Numbered from the stretch's first letter, positions 1 through 7,140 are shown. The stretch: DNA of 12,021 nt from Rhodobacterales bacterium 34-62-10 (GCA_002282555.1 NCJR01000028.1:1-12021), one strand, 5' to 3'. Numbers and translations: made by a program. The notes: a model not told the origin generated them from the sequence alone.

Positions 1-84
1 CCGACTGCGCGCGCCACCTGGGGGGATGTCTGCTCGCTCGCGCGCCGGATCTCTTGGTTCGATGAAAGCGGGGTGCCTGTATGA
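1..84 (+). CDS. C-terminal end of an unidentified protein (5' truncated by window edge)
   Basis: Frame 1 is open from the first base and ends in TGA at 82-84, giving 27 codons that end in ...RRISWFDESGVPV. Third positions are mostly G or C, as in the sure genes here. The other two plus-strand frames give less protein-like, Ala/Gly/Arg-rich peptides. A weak hairpin with a T-rich tail lies about 20 bp downstream, which fits a gene end. I do not recognise the family from so short a piece. It could also be a chance open frame. Confidence 0.4.
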   Translation, partial: PTARATWGDVCSLARRISWFDESGVPV

Positions 85-103
85 AGCCTGACTTGGGATT
101 TTT

Positions 104-131
104 CGGGGTCTTGGGTGCCCCTTGTTTTGTT
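104..131 (+). terminator. Weak candidate terminator after the truncated gene
   Basis: GGGG (105-108) can pair with CCCC (118-121) around a 9-nt loop. It is followed by a T-rich stretch at 122-131 (TTGTTTTGTT). The stem is only four pairs, so the call rests mostly on position and the T tract. Confidence 0.3.
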
Positions 132-160
132 CCCGTCCTCATCGTGAATTCTGGATACCG

Positions 161-175
161 TGGGATTTCATGGGA
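161..175 (+). promoter_or_regulatory. TGGGA-N5-TGGGA direct repeat, MraZ-box-like
   Basis: TGGGA occurs at 161-165 and again at 171-175, exactly one helical turn apart. The division regulator MraZ binds direct TGGGN repeats with 5-nt spacers, normally upstream of mraZ itself. No mraZ or other division gene follows here, so a functional MraZ site is only a possibility and chance is a real alternative. Confidence 0.22.
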
Positions 176-511
176 CGCAACATAAATATCATGGCGAAAC
201 CTACATGATCTTGTCCGTGCTCGCCTTGAAAAACAACATCTAGAGGCGGTTTTTGCGGGGTTCGACACCGCTTATTGATAATCTTGGAAACATACCTACC
301 AAATGTAGCGTCACCAGCCGCCAATCAAATCGTCCCACGATTTCCCGGCTTTTTTCGAAACCTGTCGCGCAGGACACAGCAAACCAACGGCCAGAGGCGG
401 CAATCCCGCCCCCGCGCCCCCTGTTTACCCTCGATTCACAGGGAAAACACGCAAAATCCCGGCAAAGTGATTCGTTTTGAACAGCGCCCCGTCCACGCCG
501 CGCCAGATCCG

Positions 512-588
512 TCCCATCATTTCCCATGTCCGCGCCGGATCGCCCGGGGCCGGCCCATGCGCGGCCCATCCCGGCCCAATCGCACCCA
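512..588 (-). promoter_or_regulatory. Six minus-strand TGGGN half-sites close to helical phase
   Basis: On the minus strand TGGG begins opposite 588, 578, 568, 557, 526 and 516. Gaps are 10, 10, 11, 31 and 10 bp, so nearly all fall on one face of the helix. The pattern resembles direct-repeat operators of the MraZ type. The region is rich in GGCCCA, so part of it may be compositional. No gene on the minus strand to the left would be served. Confidence 0.2.
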
Positions 589-774
589 TTTGCGCGCGAC
601 CGCCCCGCGTCACCGCCTTTGCCCTGTCCCCGGCGGGCGGATTGCGCTATACATCGCGCACCGAAGGCAGTAAGGCCCAGCGCTTGACCAACCCTTCCCC
701 AACCAATGACACGGGCGCCTCCGGTCGCGGGATCTTTCGTTCCGCCACCCGCGCCCAATGACCCGAGTGATTGC

Positions 775-3192
775 ATGACCCTGCCCTACCCGACGATGAA
801 ACCTCTGGCTGATGCGCTGGAGCGGCGCGGCTATGAGGTGCTGACCCCCGTTCAGATCGAAATGATGCGCCCCGACCTGATCGAGGCCGATCTGCTGGTG
901 TCGGCACAGACCGGCTCGGGCAAGACCGTGGGCTTTGGCCTGGCGATTGCGCCCACCCTGCTGGGCGACAGCGACATCCTGCCCCCCGCCGCCGCGCCCT
1001 TGGCCCTGATCATTGCGCCCACGCGGGAACTGGCCTTGCAGGTCAAGCGCGAATTCCAGTGGCTCTATCAGGATGCGGGCGTCACCATGGCCTCCTGCGT
1101 CGGTGGCATGGACATGCGCGATGAACGCCGCGCGCTGGAACGCGGCGCGCATATCGTGGTCGCCACGCCGGGCCGGTTGCGTGATCATATCATGCGCGGC
1201 TCCATCGACCTGAGCCAGATCCGCGCCGTGGTGCTGGACGAGGCGGATGAGATGCTGGACCTCGGCTTCAAGGACGATCTGGAATATATCCTGTCGGAAG
1301 CCCCCGACACCCGGCGCACGCTGATGTTCTCGGCCACCGTGCCGCGCGGGATTGCGGAACTGTCCAAGACTTACCTCAAGGACAATGCCGTGCGCGTCGC
1401 CACCACGACAGGCGCCACGCAGCATGCCGATATCGAATATCGCGCATTGACCGCCGCCTATGACGGAACCGAGGGCGCGATCATCAACCTTCTGCGCTTC
1501 TACGAGGCGCAGAATGCGATCGTGTTCTGCAACACCCGCGCCACCGTCTCGCGCCTTGTCGCGCGTTTCGCCAATCGCGGCTTTTCGGTCGTGGCCCTGT
1601 CGGGCGAGCTGTCACAGGCCGAACGCACCCACGCGCTGCAAGCGATGCGCGATGGGCGCGCGCGTGTCTGTGTGGCCACCGACGTGGCCGCGCGCGGCAT
1701 CGACCTGCCCAATCTGGAACTGGTGATCCACGCCGAACTGCCGACCAATTCGGAAACCCTGATGCACCGCTCGGGCCGCACCGGTCGCGCCGGGCGCAAG
1801 GGTGTGTCGGCGCTGGTCGTCACCCCCAAGACCCGCGCCAAGGCGGAACGGCTGCTGAAATTCGCCAAGATCACGGCGGAATGGGCCGCCCCCCCCTCTG
1901 CGGATGAGGTCCGCGCCAAGGATGAAGACCGCCTGATCAACGATCCGGTCTGGTCTGAACCCCTGAACGAGGGGGAGGAGGATTTCGTCACCCGCATCGC
2001 CGCGACCTATACCGCGCAGCAGATCGCGGGCGCTTATCTGCGTCTGTTCTACAGCAAACATTCCGCCCCGGAAGAACTGCCCGATCCCGAACAACGCCCC
2101 GAGCGCAGCAAGCGCGAGGCCGCCCCGCGCAAGACATTCGGCCCGTCAAGCTGGCTGAAACTGTCGGTCGGTGCCAATGAACGGGCCGAGGCGCGTTGGC
2201 TCCTGCCCACGCTGTGCAAAGCCGGTGACATCACCCGCGACGATATCGGCGCGATCCGCGTGCAGGCGGATGAAACCTATGTGGAACTCCTGTCCTCAGC
2301 CCTGCCGAACTTCCTCAAGGCGCTGGGGCCGGATGCGGTTCTGGATGGCGGTGCCAAGGTCGTGGTGCTGGACTCGGCCCCCGATCTGGGATCGATGCCC
2401 CGCATCGCCCCTCCCCCGCGCGAAGACCGTGGCGAGCGTAAACCGCATCGCGGCGCAGACCGCCCCGAGCGGTCCGAGCGCCCTGCCCCTGTCCGCCGCG
2501 CCCCGCCCCCGGCAGAAGCGGGTGTCTGGGCCGATGTGCCAGATCGCGTGTCCCCGTCCGATGCGGCCCCGAAAGCGGTCGAAGACCGCCCGCGCCCGCC
2601 CAAACCCGCAGGCTTCAAACCCGGCCCCAAACCGGACGGCTTCAAATCTCAGGGTTTCAAATCCCATGGCGGTGCCCCGCGTGACGGCGCGAAACCCGCG
2701 CGGTCCGAGGGGATGAAATCCCACAGCGCCAAACCCCGCAGCGACAAGCCGCGCGAGATGGACCCCGAGGTGCATCGCGGCTTTGACGCACCCAAGCCCC
2801 GCGCCGACAAACCCTATGGCAAGCCCGGTGCGAAACCCGGTGCGAAACCTTACGCCAAGCCCGCAGGCAAACCGGGCGACAAGCCTTACGGCAAACCCGC
2901 AGGCAAGGCAGGTGACAAGCCCTATGGCAAACCCGCCGGAAAGCCTGCCGGAAAGCCCGGTGACAAACCCTATGGCAAGCCGGGCGCAAAACCCTTTGGC
3001 AAGCCGGGCGGCAAACCCTGGGAGAAGTCTGGCGACAAGCCCGCAGGTGACGCGCCCGTGCGCAATGCCGCCGCCAACACCTCGGCGCGGCTGGGACCGG
3101 GCGGCAAACCGCTGCCTGCGGGCAAAGCGGCCAAACCCCGCGCAAGCGGCCCGGCGCGCGGCCCCAACGCCGTGCCGCGCCGCAAGCCCTGA
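775..3192 (+). CDS. deaD: DEAD-box ATP-dependent RNA helicase, DeaD/CsdA type with DbpA RNA-binding domain
   Basis: An 805-residue cytoplasmic RNA helicase that would unwind or remodel RNA duplexes, in this family often in ribosome assembly, mRNA decay and cold adaptation. All superfamily 2 motifs are present: Q motif around 20-28, Walker A AQTGSGKT (44-51), PTREL (82-86), TPGR (131-134), DEAD (155-158), SAT (186-188), ATDVAARGID (301-310) and HRSGRTGR (331-338). A DbpA-type RNA-binding domain follows at about 459-533. The tail from about 545 is low-complexity, Lys/Arg/Pro/Gly-rich and probably disordered, binding RNA non-specifically. I start at ATG 775 because homology-like sequence begins there and GAGTGA precedes it. 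ATG 706 in the same frame would add 23 Pro/Ala-rich residues and has no ribosome-binding site. CsdA and DbpA paralogues share this layout; deaD is the best single label. Confidence 0.93.
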   Translation: MTLPYPTMKPLADALERRGYEVLTPVQIEMMRPDLIEADLLVSAQTGSGKTVGFGLAIAPTLLGDSDILPPAAAPLALIIAPTRELALQVKREFQWLYQDAGVTMASCVGGMDMRDERRALERGAHIVVATPGRLRDHIMRGSIDLSQIRAVVLDEADEMLDLGFKDDLEYILSEAPDTRRTLMFSATVPRGIAELSKTYLKDNAVRVATTTGATQHADIEYRALTAAYDGTEGAIINLLRFYEAQNAIVFCNTRATVSRLVARFANRGFSVVALSGELSQAERTHALQAMRDGRARVCVATDVAARGIDLPNLELVIHAELPTNSETLMHRSGRTGRAGRKGVSALVVTPKTRAKAERLLKFAKITAEWAAPPSADEVRAKDEDRLINDPVWSEPLNEGEEDFVTRIAATYTAQQIAGAYLRLFYSKHSAPEELPDPEQRPERSKREAAPRKTFGPSSWLKLSVGANERAEARWLLPTLCKAGDITRDDIGAIRVQADETYVELLSSALPNFLKALGPDAVLDGGAKVVVLDSAPDLGSMPRIAPPPREDRGERKPHRGADRPERSERPAPVRRAPPPAEAGVWADVPDRVSPSDAAPKAVEDRPRPPKPAGFKPGPKPDGFKSQGFKSHGGAPRDGAKPARSEGMKSHSAKPRSDKPREMDPEVHRGFDAPKPRADKPYGKPGAKPGAKPYAKPAGKPGDKPYGKPAGKAGDKPYGKPAGKPAGKPGDKPYGKPGAKPFGKPGGKPWEKSGDKPAGDAPVRNAAANTSARLGPGGKPLPAGKAAKPRASGPARGPNAVPRRKP
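2806..3045 (+). repeat. Degenerate KPYGKPAGKPGD-type tandem repeat in the helicase tail
   Basis: About 80 codons encode repeated Lys-Pro-(Tyr/Phe/Trp/Ala)-Gly and Gly-Asp-Lys-Pro blocks. At the DNA level, variants of GACAAACCCTATGGCAAG recur many times. The result is a highly basic, flexible tail with regularly spaced aromatics. Such arrays change length easily by slippage, so copy number may vary among strains. Confidence 0.85.
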
Positions 3193-3327
3193 TCATCCGG
3201 TCCACAGCGTCAACCGCCAGCCGCCTGCGGCGGTTGGCACCCCGACCCGGATCACATCGCCCGTGATCGGCTGTGCGGCAGGATCACCCCGCCGCGCAGC
3301 CCCCGACCATGCCGCGACCCGCCTCAG
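3193..3327 (-). other. Possible relic coding fragment, C-terminal end only
   Basis: In a frame different from the RTX gene, the minus strand is open from inside the RTX 3' end to TGA at 3193-3195. The translation ends ...GDVIRVGVPTAAGGWRL followed by TLWTG, which reads like a genuine protein C-terminus. It has no ATG, GTG or TTG start that would give a reasonable protein. Its stop abuts the helicase stop, with no base between them. It could be the remnant of a gene cut off when the RTX gene was placed here, or a chance open frame in GC-rich DNA. Family unrecognised. Confidence 0.2.
3211..3236. terminator. Hairpin between the convergent helicase and RTX genes
   Basis: CAACCGCC (3211-3218) pairs perfectly with GGCGGTTG (3229-3236) around a 10-nt loop. 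It lies 18 bp after the helicase stop. There is no T tract on either side, so it may act as a transcript-stabilising or Rho-assisted 3' end rather than a classical intrinsic terminator. A second, smaller inverted repeat, GATCAC/GTGATC, sits at 3250-3268. Confidence 0.35.
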
Positions 3328-5678
3328 AACACAAAGACGTCCTCGCTGGTCAGGATCAGGTTCGGGCTCAGGGTTGCGAAATGAACCTGCGCCCCGGCAC
3401 CAGAGCCATCCGCATCAAAGCTGAGGCGTCCGGTATCGGTTTCATAGATGATCCGGTCCTGCGCATCCGTGGCCGACCCACCCGGATTTGCGGCAAAAGC
3501 GGTGCTCGCCAGACGGCCCGACATCAGGCCGCCCGACAGCAGCCCGACAAACACGGCGTCCTCCAGCCAGACGATATCCTCCATCACGTTGAAATCATTG
3601 ATCCGGTCGACATTCGTCGCACCCAATGCCGTGTTGAACACGAATGTATCGCTCCCCTCCCCGCCGCGCATCACGTCATTGCCCAGACCGCCGTTCAGCA
3701 CATTGTTCCCGGCATTGCCGATCATCAGGTTGGCCAGCCCGTTGCCGACCCCGTTGATGTTCTGCGTCCCGGTCAGCACAAGGTTCTCGACCGCCCGCAC
3801 CCCGAGATGGGCATTCAGATTGGTCGTGACCGCACTGTGCACGGAATCAACGCCCCCCGTCGCAGGTGCGCCCGCCACCAAAGCCGCCTCCTGCACAAGA
3901 TCACCCGCCGCATCCACCACATAGATGTCATTGCCATCCCCGCCGCGCATCACGTCATTGCCCAGACCGCCGTCAATCACGTCATTGCCACCCCCACCGT
4001 CGATCACGTCATCGCCACCCACGCCGTGCAGCGTGTCGTTACCGCCCGCGCCCGTCAGATGGTTGGTCGCATTGCTTCCCAGGAACCGCTCTGCCGCAGC
4101 CCCGCCGATGACATTCTCGAACCCCGTGGCCGACATCGGACCGTTCAGGAAAACGATCGATGTCCCGTCAAGCAGAACGCTCGAGGATGTGGAACCGTTG
4201 CTCAGATTGACCATCGCCATCCGTCCGGTCTGGCTGATATCCAGCGTATCGATGCCCGCACCGCCATCCGCGACAGGTACGGGAAAAGCAAAGCCGGAAC
4301 TGACCGCAACCGCGACCAGATCGTCGCCATCCCCGCCATAGAGCGCGTTGAACCCGCCATCGCCCGCCAGCGTATCGTTGCCCGCGCCGCCCTCCAGCGT
4401 GTCGTTCCCATCCAGACCCGACAGCACGTCATCCCCGGCAAACCCGAAGATATGATCGTCCCCCGCCTCGCCGGTCAGCGTGTCATCCCCGCCACCAAGC
4501 AGGAAGGTCTCCACCCGCTCAGGAATGCCTGAGTTGCTCGCGATCAGCACCGGTTGTCCGTCGATCATCGCGAACCGCATGGAAGCGGGGTCCCACCCGT
4601 CGGGCAGAACCAACTCGGACACCGGTTCCAGCAGACCTGCCTCTGTCAAGCGATAGAGAAGCAGCATCGGCTGATAAGAGCCGAAATTACTGAAGTCGTA
4701 TACGGGGTTGATCACGGTGATGAATGTTTCCCCACCGAAGGAAAGCACTGTGGCGGCGGGCGAGGCGCCGAGCAGCCTGTCCTGCACGATCTGGGGTTGC
4801 ACCACAGATGTCAATTGCCCCGCCGCATCAAGGGTCATCACATTCAGTGCCGTGCGTTCGGGATGAAAGCTGGTTGTGACCAGAAATGTGTTTGCCCCGA
4901 CTGTCGCCACATTCATCTCGAATGCATTCCCGATCAAAGGGTCGATCGAAGTCTCGACCCTCTCGACCACAGCCGTGGTTCCGTCGGAAAAAACCCTGTG
5001 AACAAGAAGCACGCTTCCCGCCAACAGACTTCCGCCATTTTCGATCAGATAAGTATTGCCGCCGACGGTGACGCCAACGGATGACTCGGTGCTAAAACCC
5101 GTTTCAGACCACGAGACAGGGTCCAATCCTCCATCTGCCCCCGCGCGGAAAATATTGAGTGTTTGCACAAAGATCGTGAAAAACGGGCTGACGGCGCCGC
5201 GCGCATAAAGAAAGGTCTCACCCCCCATCGTGAAGCTTGCCATGCCCTCGGCACCGAAAAACGGCACTTCGGGCGAAGCCTCCGTTTCGCGCAGATAGGT
5301 CATGCGCCCATCCTCGCCGATCTCATAGGTCAGGATGCTGAAGCTATCAAATGCCGGTTGTATCTGATTCACATAGAGAAAGCTTCGCGTCCCCACTGTC
5401 ACCAGTTCCAACTGATCAACGTCGGGCGCAAAATTGCTGTCCAGCGGCGACACGCCCTGCAGGAATGTCAACGTTCCGTCCGAACCCACGCGGAAGACGT
5501 TAACGTGGTCTTGAAAACCAAGCTCGGTGAGGCCTTCAGATCTGCCGGAAACATAGGCAAATGTGCCGCTAGGGGTTTGCAGGATGCTTAATTCGTCCGG
5601 CTGGTCCAGTTCCACTCTGAGGTCGTCATTATCTGTAAAAAAATCCGCAACCTGATATGCACCAAAAACAACTGACAC
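3324..5678 (-). CDS. Secreted RTX calcium-binding protein with propeller-like N-terminal repeats
   Basis: A 784-residue protein with no Sec signal peptide and a C-terminus typical of type I secreted proteins. Residues about 39-380 contain seven weak repeats of 54-60 residues. Each has a TF-LYV-like strand (phenylalanine/tyrosine at 40, 100, 156, 210, 265 and 319, last unit near 377), usually followed by a (V/I)-x-x-(D/A)-G-x-L strand, as in beta-propellers. Glycine- and aspartate-rich RTX nonapeptides (GGxGNDxL type) lie at about 395-455, 523-585 and 641-680; they fold into Ca2+-binding beta-rolls outside the cell. Residues 681-784 (DxINDF, ATDAQDRIIY, LSFDADGSG, ending DVFVF) match the serralysin-type secretion domain. 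I chose GTG 5678 because GGAGG lies 6 nt upstream; TTG 5720 and ATG 5711 in frame lack such a site. No catalytic motif is visible, so an adhesin, matrix or binding role is possible. The ABC exporter genes are not in this window. Confidence 0.88.
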   Translation of the reverse strand: MSVVFGAYQVADFFTDNDDLRVELDQPDELSILQTPSGTFAYVSGRSEGLTELGFQDHVNVFRVGSDGTLTFLQGVSPLDSNFAPDVDQLELVTVGTRSFLYVNQIQPAFDSFSILTYEIGEDGRMTYLRETEASPEVPFFGAEGMASFTMGGETFLYARGAVSPFFTIFVQTLNIFRAGADGGLDPVSWSETGFSTESSVGVTVGGNTYLIENGGSLLAGSVLLVHRVFSDGTTAVVERVETSIDPLIGNAFEMNVATVGANTFLVTTSFHPERTALNVMTLDAAGQLTSVVQPQIVQDRLLGASPAATVLSFGGETFITVINPVYDFSNFGSYQPMLLLYRLTEAGLLEPVSELVLPDGWDPASMRFAMIDGQPVLIASNSGIPERVETFLLGGGDDTLTGEAGDDHIFGFAGDDVLSGLDGNDTLEGGAGNDTLAGDGGFNALYGGDGDDLVAVAVSSGFAFPVPVADGGAGIDTLDISQTGRMAMVNLSNGSTSSSVLLDGTSIVFLNGPMSATGFENVIGGAAAERFLGSNATNHLTGAGGNDTLHGVGGDDVIDGGGGNDVIDGGLGNDVMRGGDGNDIYVVDAAGDLVQEAALVAGAPATGGVDSVHSAVTTNLNAHLGVRAVENLVLTGTQNINGVGNGLANLMIGNAGNNVLNGGLGNDVMRGGEGSDTFVFNTALGATNVDRINDFNVMEDIVWLEDAVFVGLLSGGLMSGRLASTAFAANPGGSATDAQDRIIYETDTGRLSFDADGSGAGAQVHFATLSPNLILTSEDVFVF
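3639..3758 (-). repeat. RTX nonapeptide block 3 next to the secretion domain
   Basis: Encodes residues about 641-680 (INGVGNGLANLMIGNAG, then GGLGNDVMRGGEGSDTFVF). It leads directly into the type I secretion domain, as in serralysin-family C-termini. Confidence 0.85.
3658..3694 (-). repeat. 37-bp perfect direct repeat, copy 1 (second copy 3937-3973)
   Basis: The 37 bases at 3658-3694 are identical to those at 3937-3973, offset by 279 bp (93 codons, in frame). Both encode the RTX segment GGLGNDVMRGG. Neighbouring RTX codons are diverged, so the identity suggests recent duplication or gene conversion inside the gene. Confidence 0.9.
3924..4112 (-). repeat. RTX nonapeptide block 2
   Basis: Encodes residues about 523-585, including GGNDTLHGVGGDDVIDG and GGNDVIDGGLGNDVMRGG. 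It is the longest regular beta-roll run of the protein. Confidence 0.85.
3937..3973 (-). repeat. 37-bp perfect direct repeat, copy 2
   Basis: Identical to 3658-3694 and in the same reading frame. Recombination between the copies would delete 93 codons without shifting the frame, removing part of block 2 and the linker before block 3. Confidence 0.9.
4314..4496 (-). repeat. RTX nonapeptide block 1
   Basis: Encodes residues about 395-455 of the RTX protein: six to seven glycine/aspartate nonapeptides such as GGDDTLTGEAGDDHIFG and GNDTLEGGAGNDTLAG. Expected to bind Ca2+ in a parallel beta-roll. Confidence 0.85.
4539..5564 (-). repeat. Coding repeat: seven propeller-like units of about 55-60 residues
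   Basis: The units are recognised only at protein level and are diverged in DNA. The spacing between successive core aromatic residues is 60, 56, 54, 55 and 54, with about 58 to the final unit. The regularity and unit number match a seven-bladed beta-propeller, but this fold is inferred from the pattern alone. Confidence 0.55.
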
Positions 5679-5820
5679 CGGAACCCTCCGAAAACCGCAG
5701 ACCGGCCACATGCCGGACAATCACATGAACTATCCCGCAGGCTGACCCCAGAAACCGCCGCGAGTCGAGCCTTATTTTGCCGCCTGCGACCATATCCGCG
5801 CGCGCCGTCACCTAAGCGAC

Positions 5821-5853
5821 AAAGGGCGCCCGGCATGCGGCCGCGCGCCCTTT
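5821..5853. terminator. Hairpin terminator after mrp, possibly bidirectional
   Basis: AAAGGGCGC (5821-5829) pairs perfectly with GCGCCCTTT (5845-5853) around a 15-nt loop. The A/T ends of the stem give a T run on either strand. On the minus strand it lies about 30 nt after the mrp stop, the position expected of its terminator. Confidence 0.6.
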
Positions 5854-5885
5854 CACTGTTCTTCAAATACTCAAACTGCGACCGC

Positions 5886-6956
5886 TCAGGCCATCCCGCC
5901 CTCGATCAGCCGCGTCGCCAGCGCCGCATAAGCCCGCGCCGCCGCACTGTCGCCCGCAGCGATGGGCACACCCGCATCCCCGCCCAGCCGCGTGTCCAGA
6001 TCAATCGGCAGTTCCGCCAGCAACGGCACGCCCATCTTCTCGGCCTCGGCCTTCACCCCGCCATGGCCGAAGATCGCGGTTTCATGCCCGCAATTAGGGC
6101 AGCAGAACACCGACATGTTCTCGATCAGCCCCAGCACCGGCGTTTTCAGCGTGTTGAACATGTCAATCGCCTTGCGCGCATCCAAAAGCGCCACATCCTG
6201 CGGGGTGGACACGACAATCGCGCCGGTCAGTTGCGTGCGCTGACACAGGGTCAGTTGCACATCGCCGGTGCCGGGCGGCAGATCGACCAGCAGCACGTCC
6301 AGCTTGCCCCATTCCACCTGCCCCAGCATCTGTTGTAGCGCGCCCATCAGCATCGGACCGCGCCAGACCACCGCCTTGGCCGGGTCCAGCATCAGCCCGA
6401 TCGACATCAGCGTCACGCCATGCGCCTGCAGCGGGATGATCGTCTTGCCATCGGGACTGGCGGGCCGCTGGCTTGCGCCCATCATGCGCGGCTGGCTGGG
6501 GCCATAGATATCGGCATCCAGCAAGCCCACGCGCCGCCCCTGCCGGGCCAGCGCCACGGCAAGGTTCGACGACACGGTGGATTTGCCCACGCCTCCCTTG
6601 CCCGACCCGATGGCAAGGATGCGGTCCACGCCCGACGGTTTCGTGGGCCCCGCCTGCGGCGTCGGATGCCCCCCGATCTTCAGGCTGGGCGCGGGCGGCT
6701 TTGCCGCCGGGCCATGCGCGGTCAGGGCCACGCTCACGCTCTCGACCCCCGGCACCCGCGCCACCACCGCCTCAGCCGCGGCGCGCAGCGGCTCCATCTG
6801 CCGGGCGATCTCGGGGCTGGGCGCCTCGATCACGAATCGCACCGCGCCACCGGACATGGTCAGGGCGCGCACCATATCGCGGCTGATCAGGTCGCCACCA
6901 TCCGGCAGGGCAAGCTGCCGCAACGCCTGTTCGATCAACTCCCGGGTGACTGCCAT
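5886..6956 (-). CDS. mrp: Mrp/ApbC family iron-sulfur cluster carrier P-loop ATPase
   Basis: A 356-residue cytoplasmic protein of the Mrp/NBP35 family, which carries a 4Fe-4S cluster and hands it to apo-proteins. Residues about 5-80 form a MIP18/DUF59-type domain. A Pro/Ala-rich linker (83-108) joins it to the ATPase domain. The deviant Walker [12 protein letters not shown] is at 117-127, [11 protein letters not shown] at 147-157 and the switch region VDLPPGTGD at 224-232. The CPNC motif (Cys286, Cys289), which bridges a cluster across the dimer, is intact. The start at ATG 6956 is well supported by GGAGG at 6964-6968, 7 nt upstream. The length and domain order match alphaproteobacterial Mrp. 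The gene is divergent from the DUF1127-sRNA unit and ends before a clear hairpin, so it is probably monocistronic. Confidence 0.95.
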   Translation of the reverse strand: MAVTRELIEQALRQLALPDGGDLISRDMVRALTMSGGAVRFVIEAPSPEIARQMEPLRAAAEAVVARVPGVESVSVALTAHGPAAKPPAPSLKIGGHPTPQAGPTKPSGVDRILAIGSGKGGVGKSTVSSNLAVALARQGRRVGLLDADIYGPSQPRMMGASQRPASPDGKTIIPLQAHGVTLMSIGLMLDPAKAVVWRGPMLMGALQQMLGQVEWGKLDVLLVDLPPGTGDVQLTLCQRTQLTGAIVVSTPQDVALLDARKAIDMFNTLKTPVLGLIENMSVFCCPNCGHETAIFGHGGVKAEAEKMGVPLLAELPIDLDTRLGGDAGVPIAAGDSAAARAYAALATRLIEGGMA

Positions 6957-7054
6957 ACCATTTCCTCCGTCATGCCTGCCCCAATAGGTGACAGTTTTTG
7001 CAGGTCATACAAGCCCCGCACGAAGCGTGCCTGTTTTCGCGCCATTCCGCCCAA

Positions 7055-7060
7055 ATTATA
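7055..7060 (-). promoter_or_regulatory. Candidate -10 element for mrp
   Basis: The minus strand reads TATAAT at 7060-7055, about 100 nt before the mrp start. No good TTG-type -35 sits at the right distance, so the call is weak, although a perfect TATAAT is uncommon in DNA this GC-rich. Confidence 0.25.
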
Positions 7061-7081
7061 GGTCAGTCTTTCATATGCATT

Positions 7082-7121
7082 TGCTGCATAGCAGCATTGC
7101 ACCAGATAGGTATTGTGCAAT
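7082..7121. promoter_or_regulatory. Two adjacent inverted repeats upstream of the DUF1127 gene
   Basis: TGCTGC (7082-7087) and GCAGCA (7091-7096) form one palindrome with a 3-nt centre. ATTGCAC (7096-7102) and GTGCAAT (7115-7121) form a second one, with a 12-nt spacer and centres 19 bp apart, the usual geometry for a dimeric helix-turn-helix regulator. They lie between the divergent mrp and DUF1127 genes. No regulator can be named. Confidence 0.35.
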
Positions 7122-7140
7122 CGCAGCATCGACGTATCTT
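7113..7140 (+). promoter_or_regulatory. Candidate promoter of the DUF1127-sRNA unit
   Basis: TTGTGC (7113-7118) and TATCTT (7135-7140) are separated by 16 nt, placing a start near 7147 and a leader of about 50 nt. In Rhodobacter sphaeroides the equivalent locus is driven by the heat-shock sigma factors RpoHI/RpoHII. I see no CTTGAA-type RpoHI site, so the sigma factor here is not settled. The -35 overlaps the right arm of the ATTGCAC inverted repeat, so a bound protein there could block or modulate it. Confidence 0.35.

Larger units (their letters stand above)
85..774. other. 690-bp region without a convincing gene, upstream of the RNA helicase
   Basis: No frame here has a protein-like composition. 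The open frames are Arg/Pro/Gly-rich shadows of GC-rich sequence. The left part (85-310) is clearly more A/T-rich than the genes, as expected of a promoter region. It holds a TGGGA pair (161-175), a 6-bp inverted repeat ATCATG/CATGAT (188-193 and 204-209) and a run of TGGGN on the minus strand (512-588). Cold-shock DEAD-box helicase genes often have long untranslated leaders, so part of this may be leader RNA. That is inference; no promoter could be assigned. Confidence 0.55.

Noticed and set aside
56..63. GGTTCGAT, a tRNA T-loop-like octamer
   Set aside because: The flanking bases do not form a T stem and no acceptor or anticodon arm can be drawn.
706..774. Earlier ATG for the helicase
   Set aside because: Would add 23 Pro/Ala-rich residues not typical of the family, with no ribosome-binding site.
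240..776. 178-codon minus-strand open frame upstream of the helicase
   Set aside because: Gly/Arg/Trp-rich low-complexity translation with no domain and no ribosome-binding site.
3273..4532. 419-codon plus-strand open frame with repeated HHVIA-like peptides
   Set aside because: Antisense shadow of the RTX repeats, which explain the periodicity.
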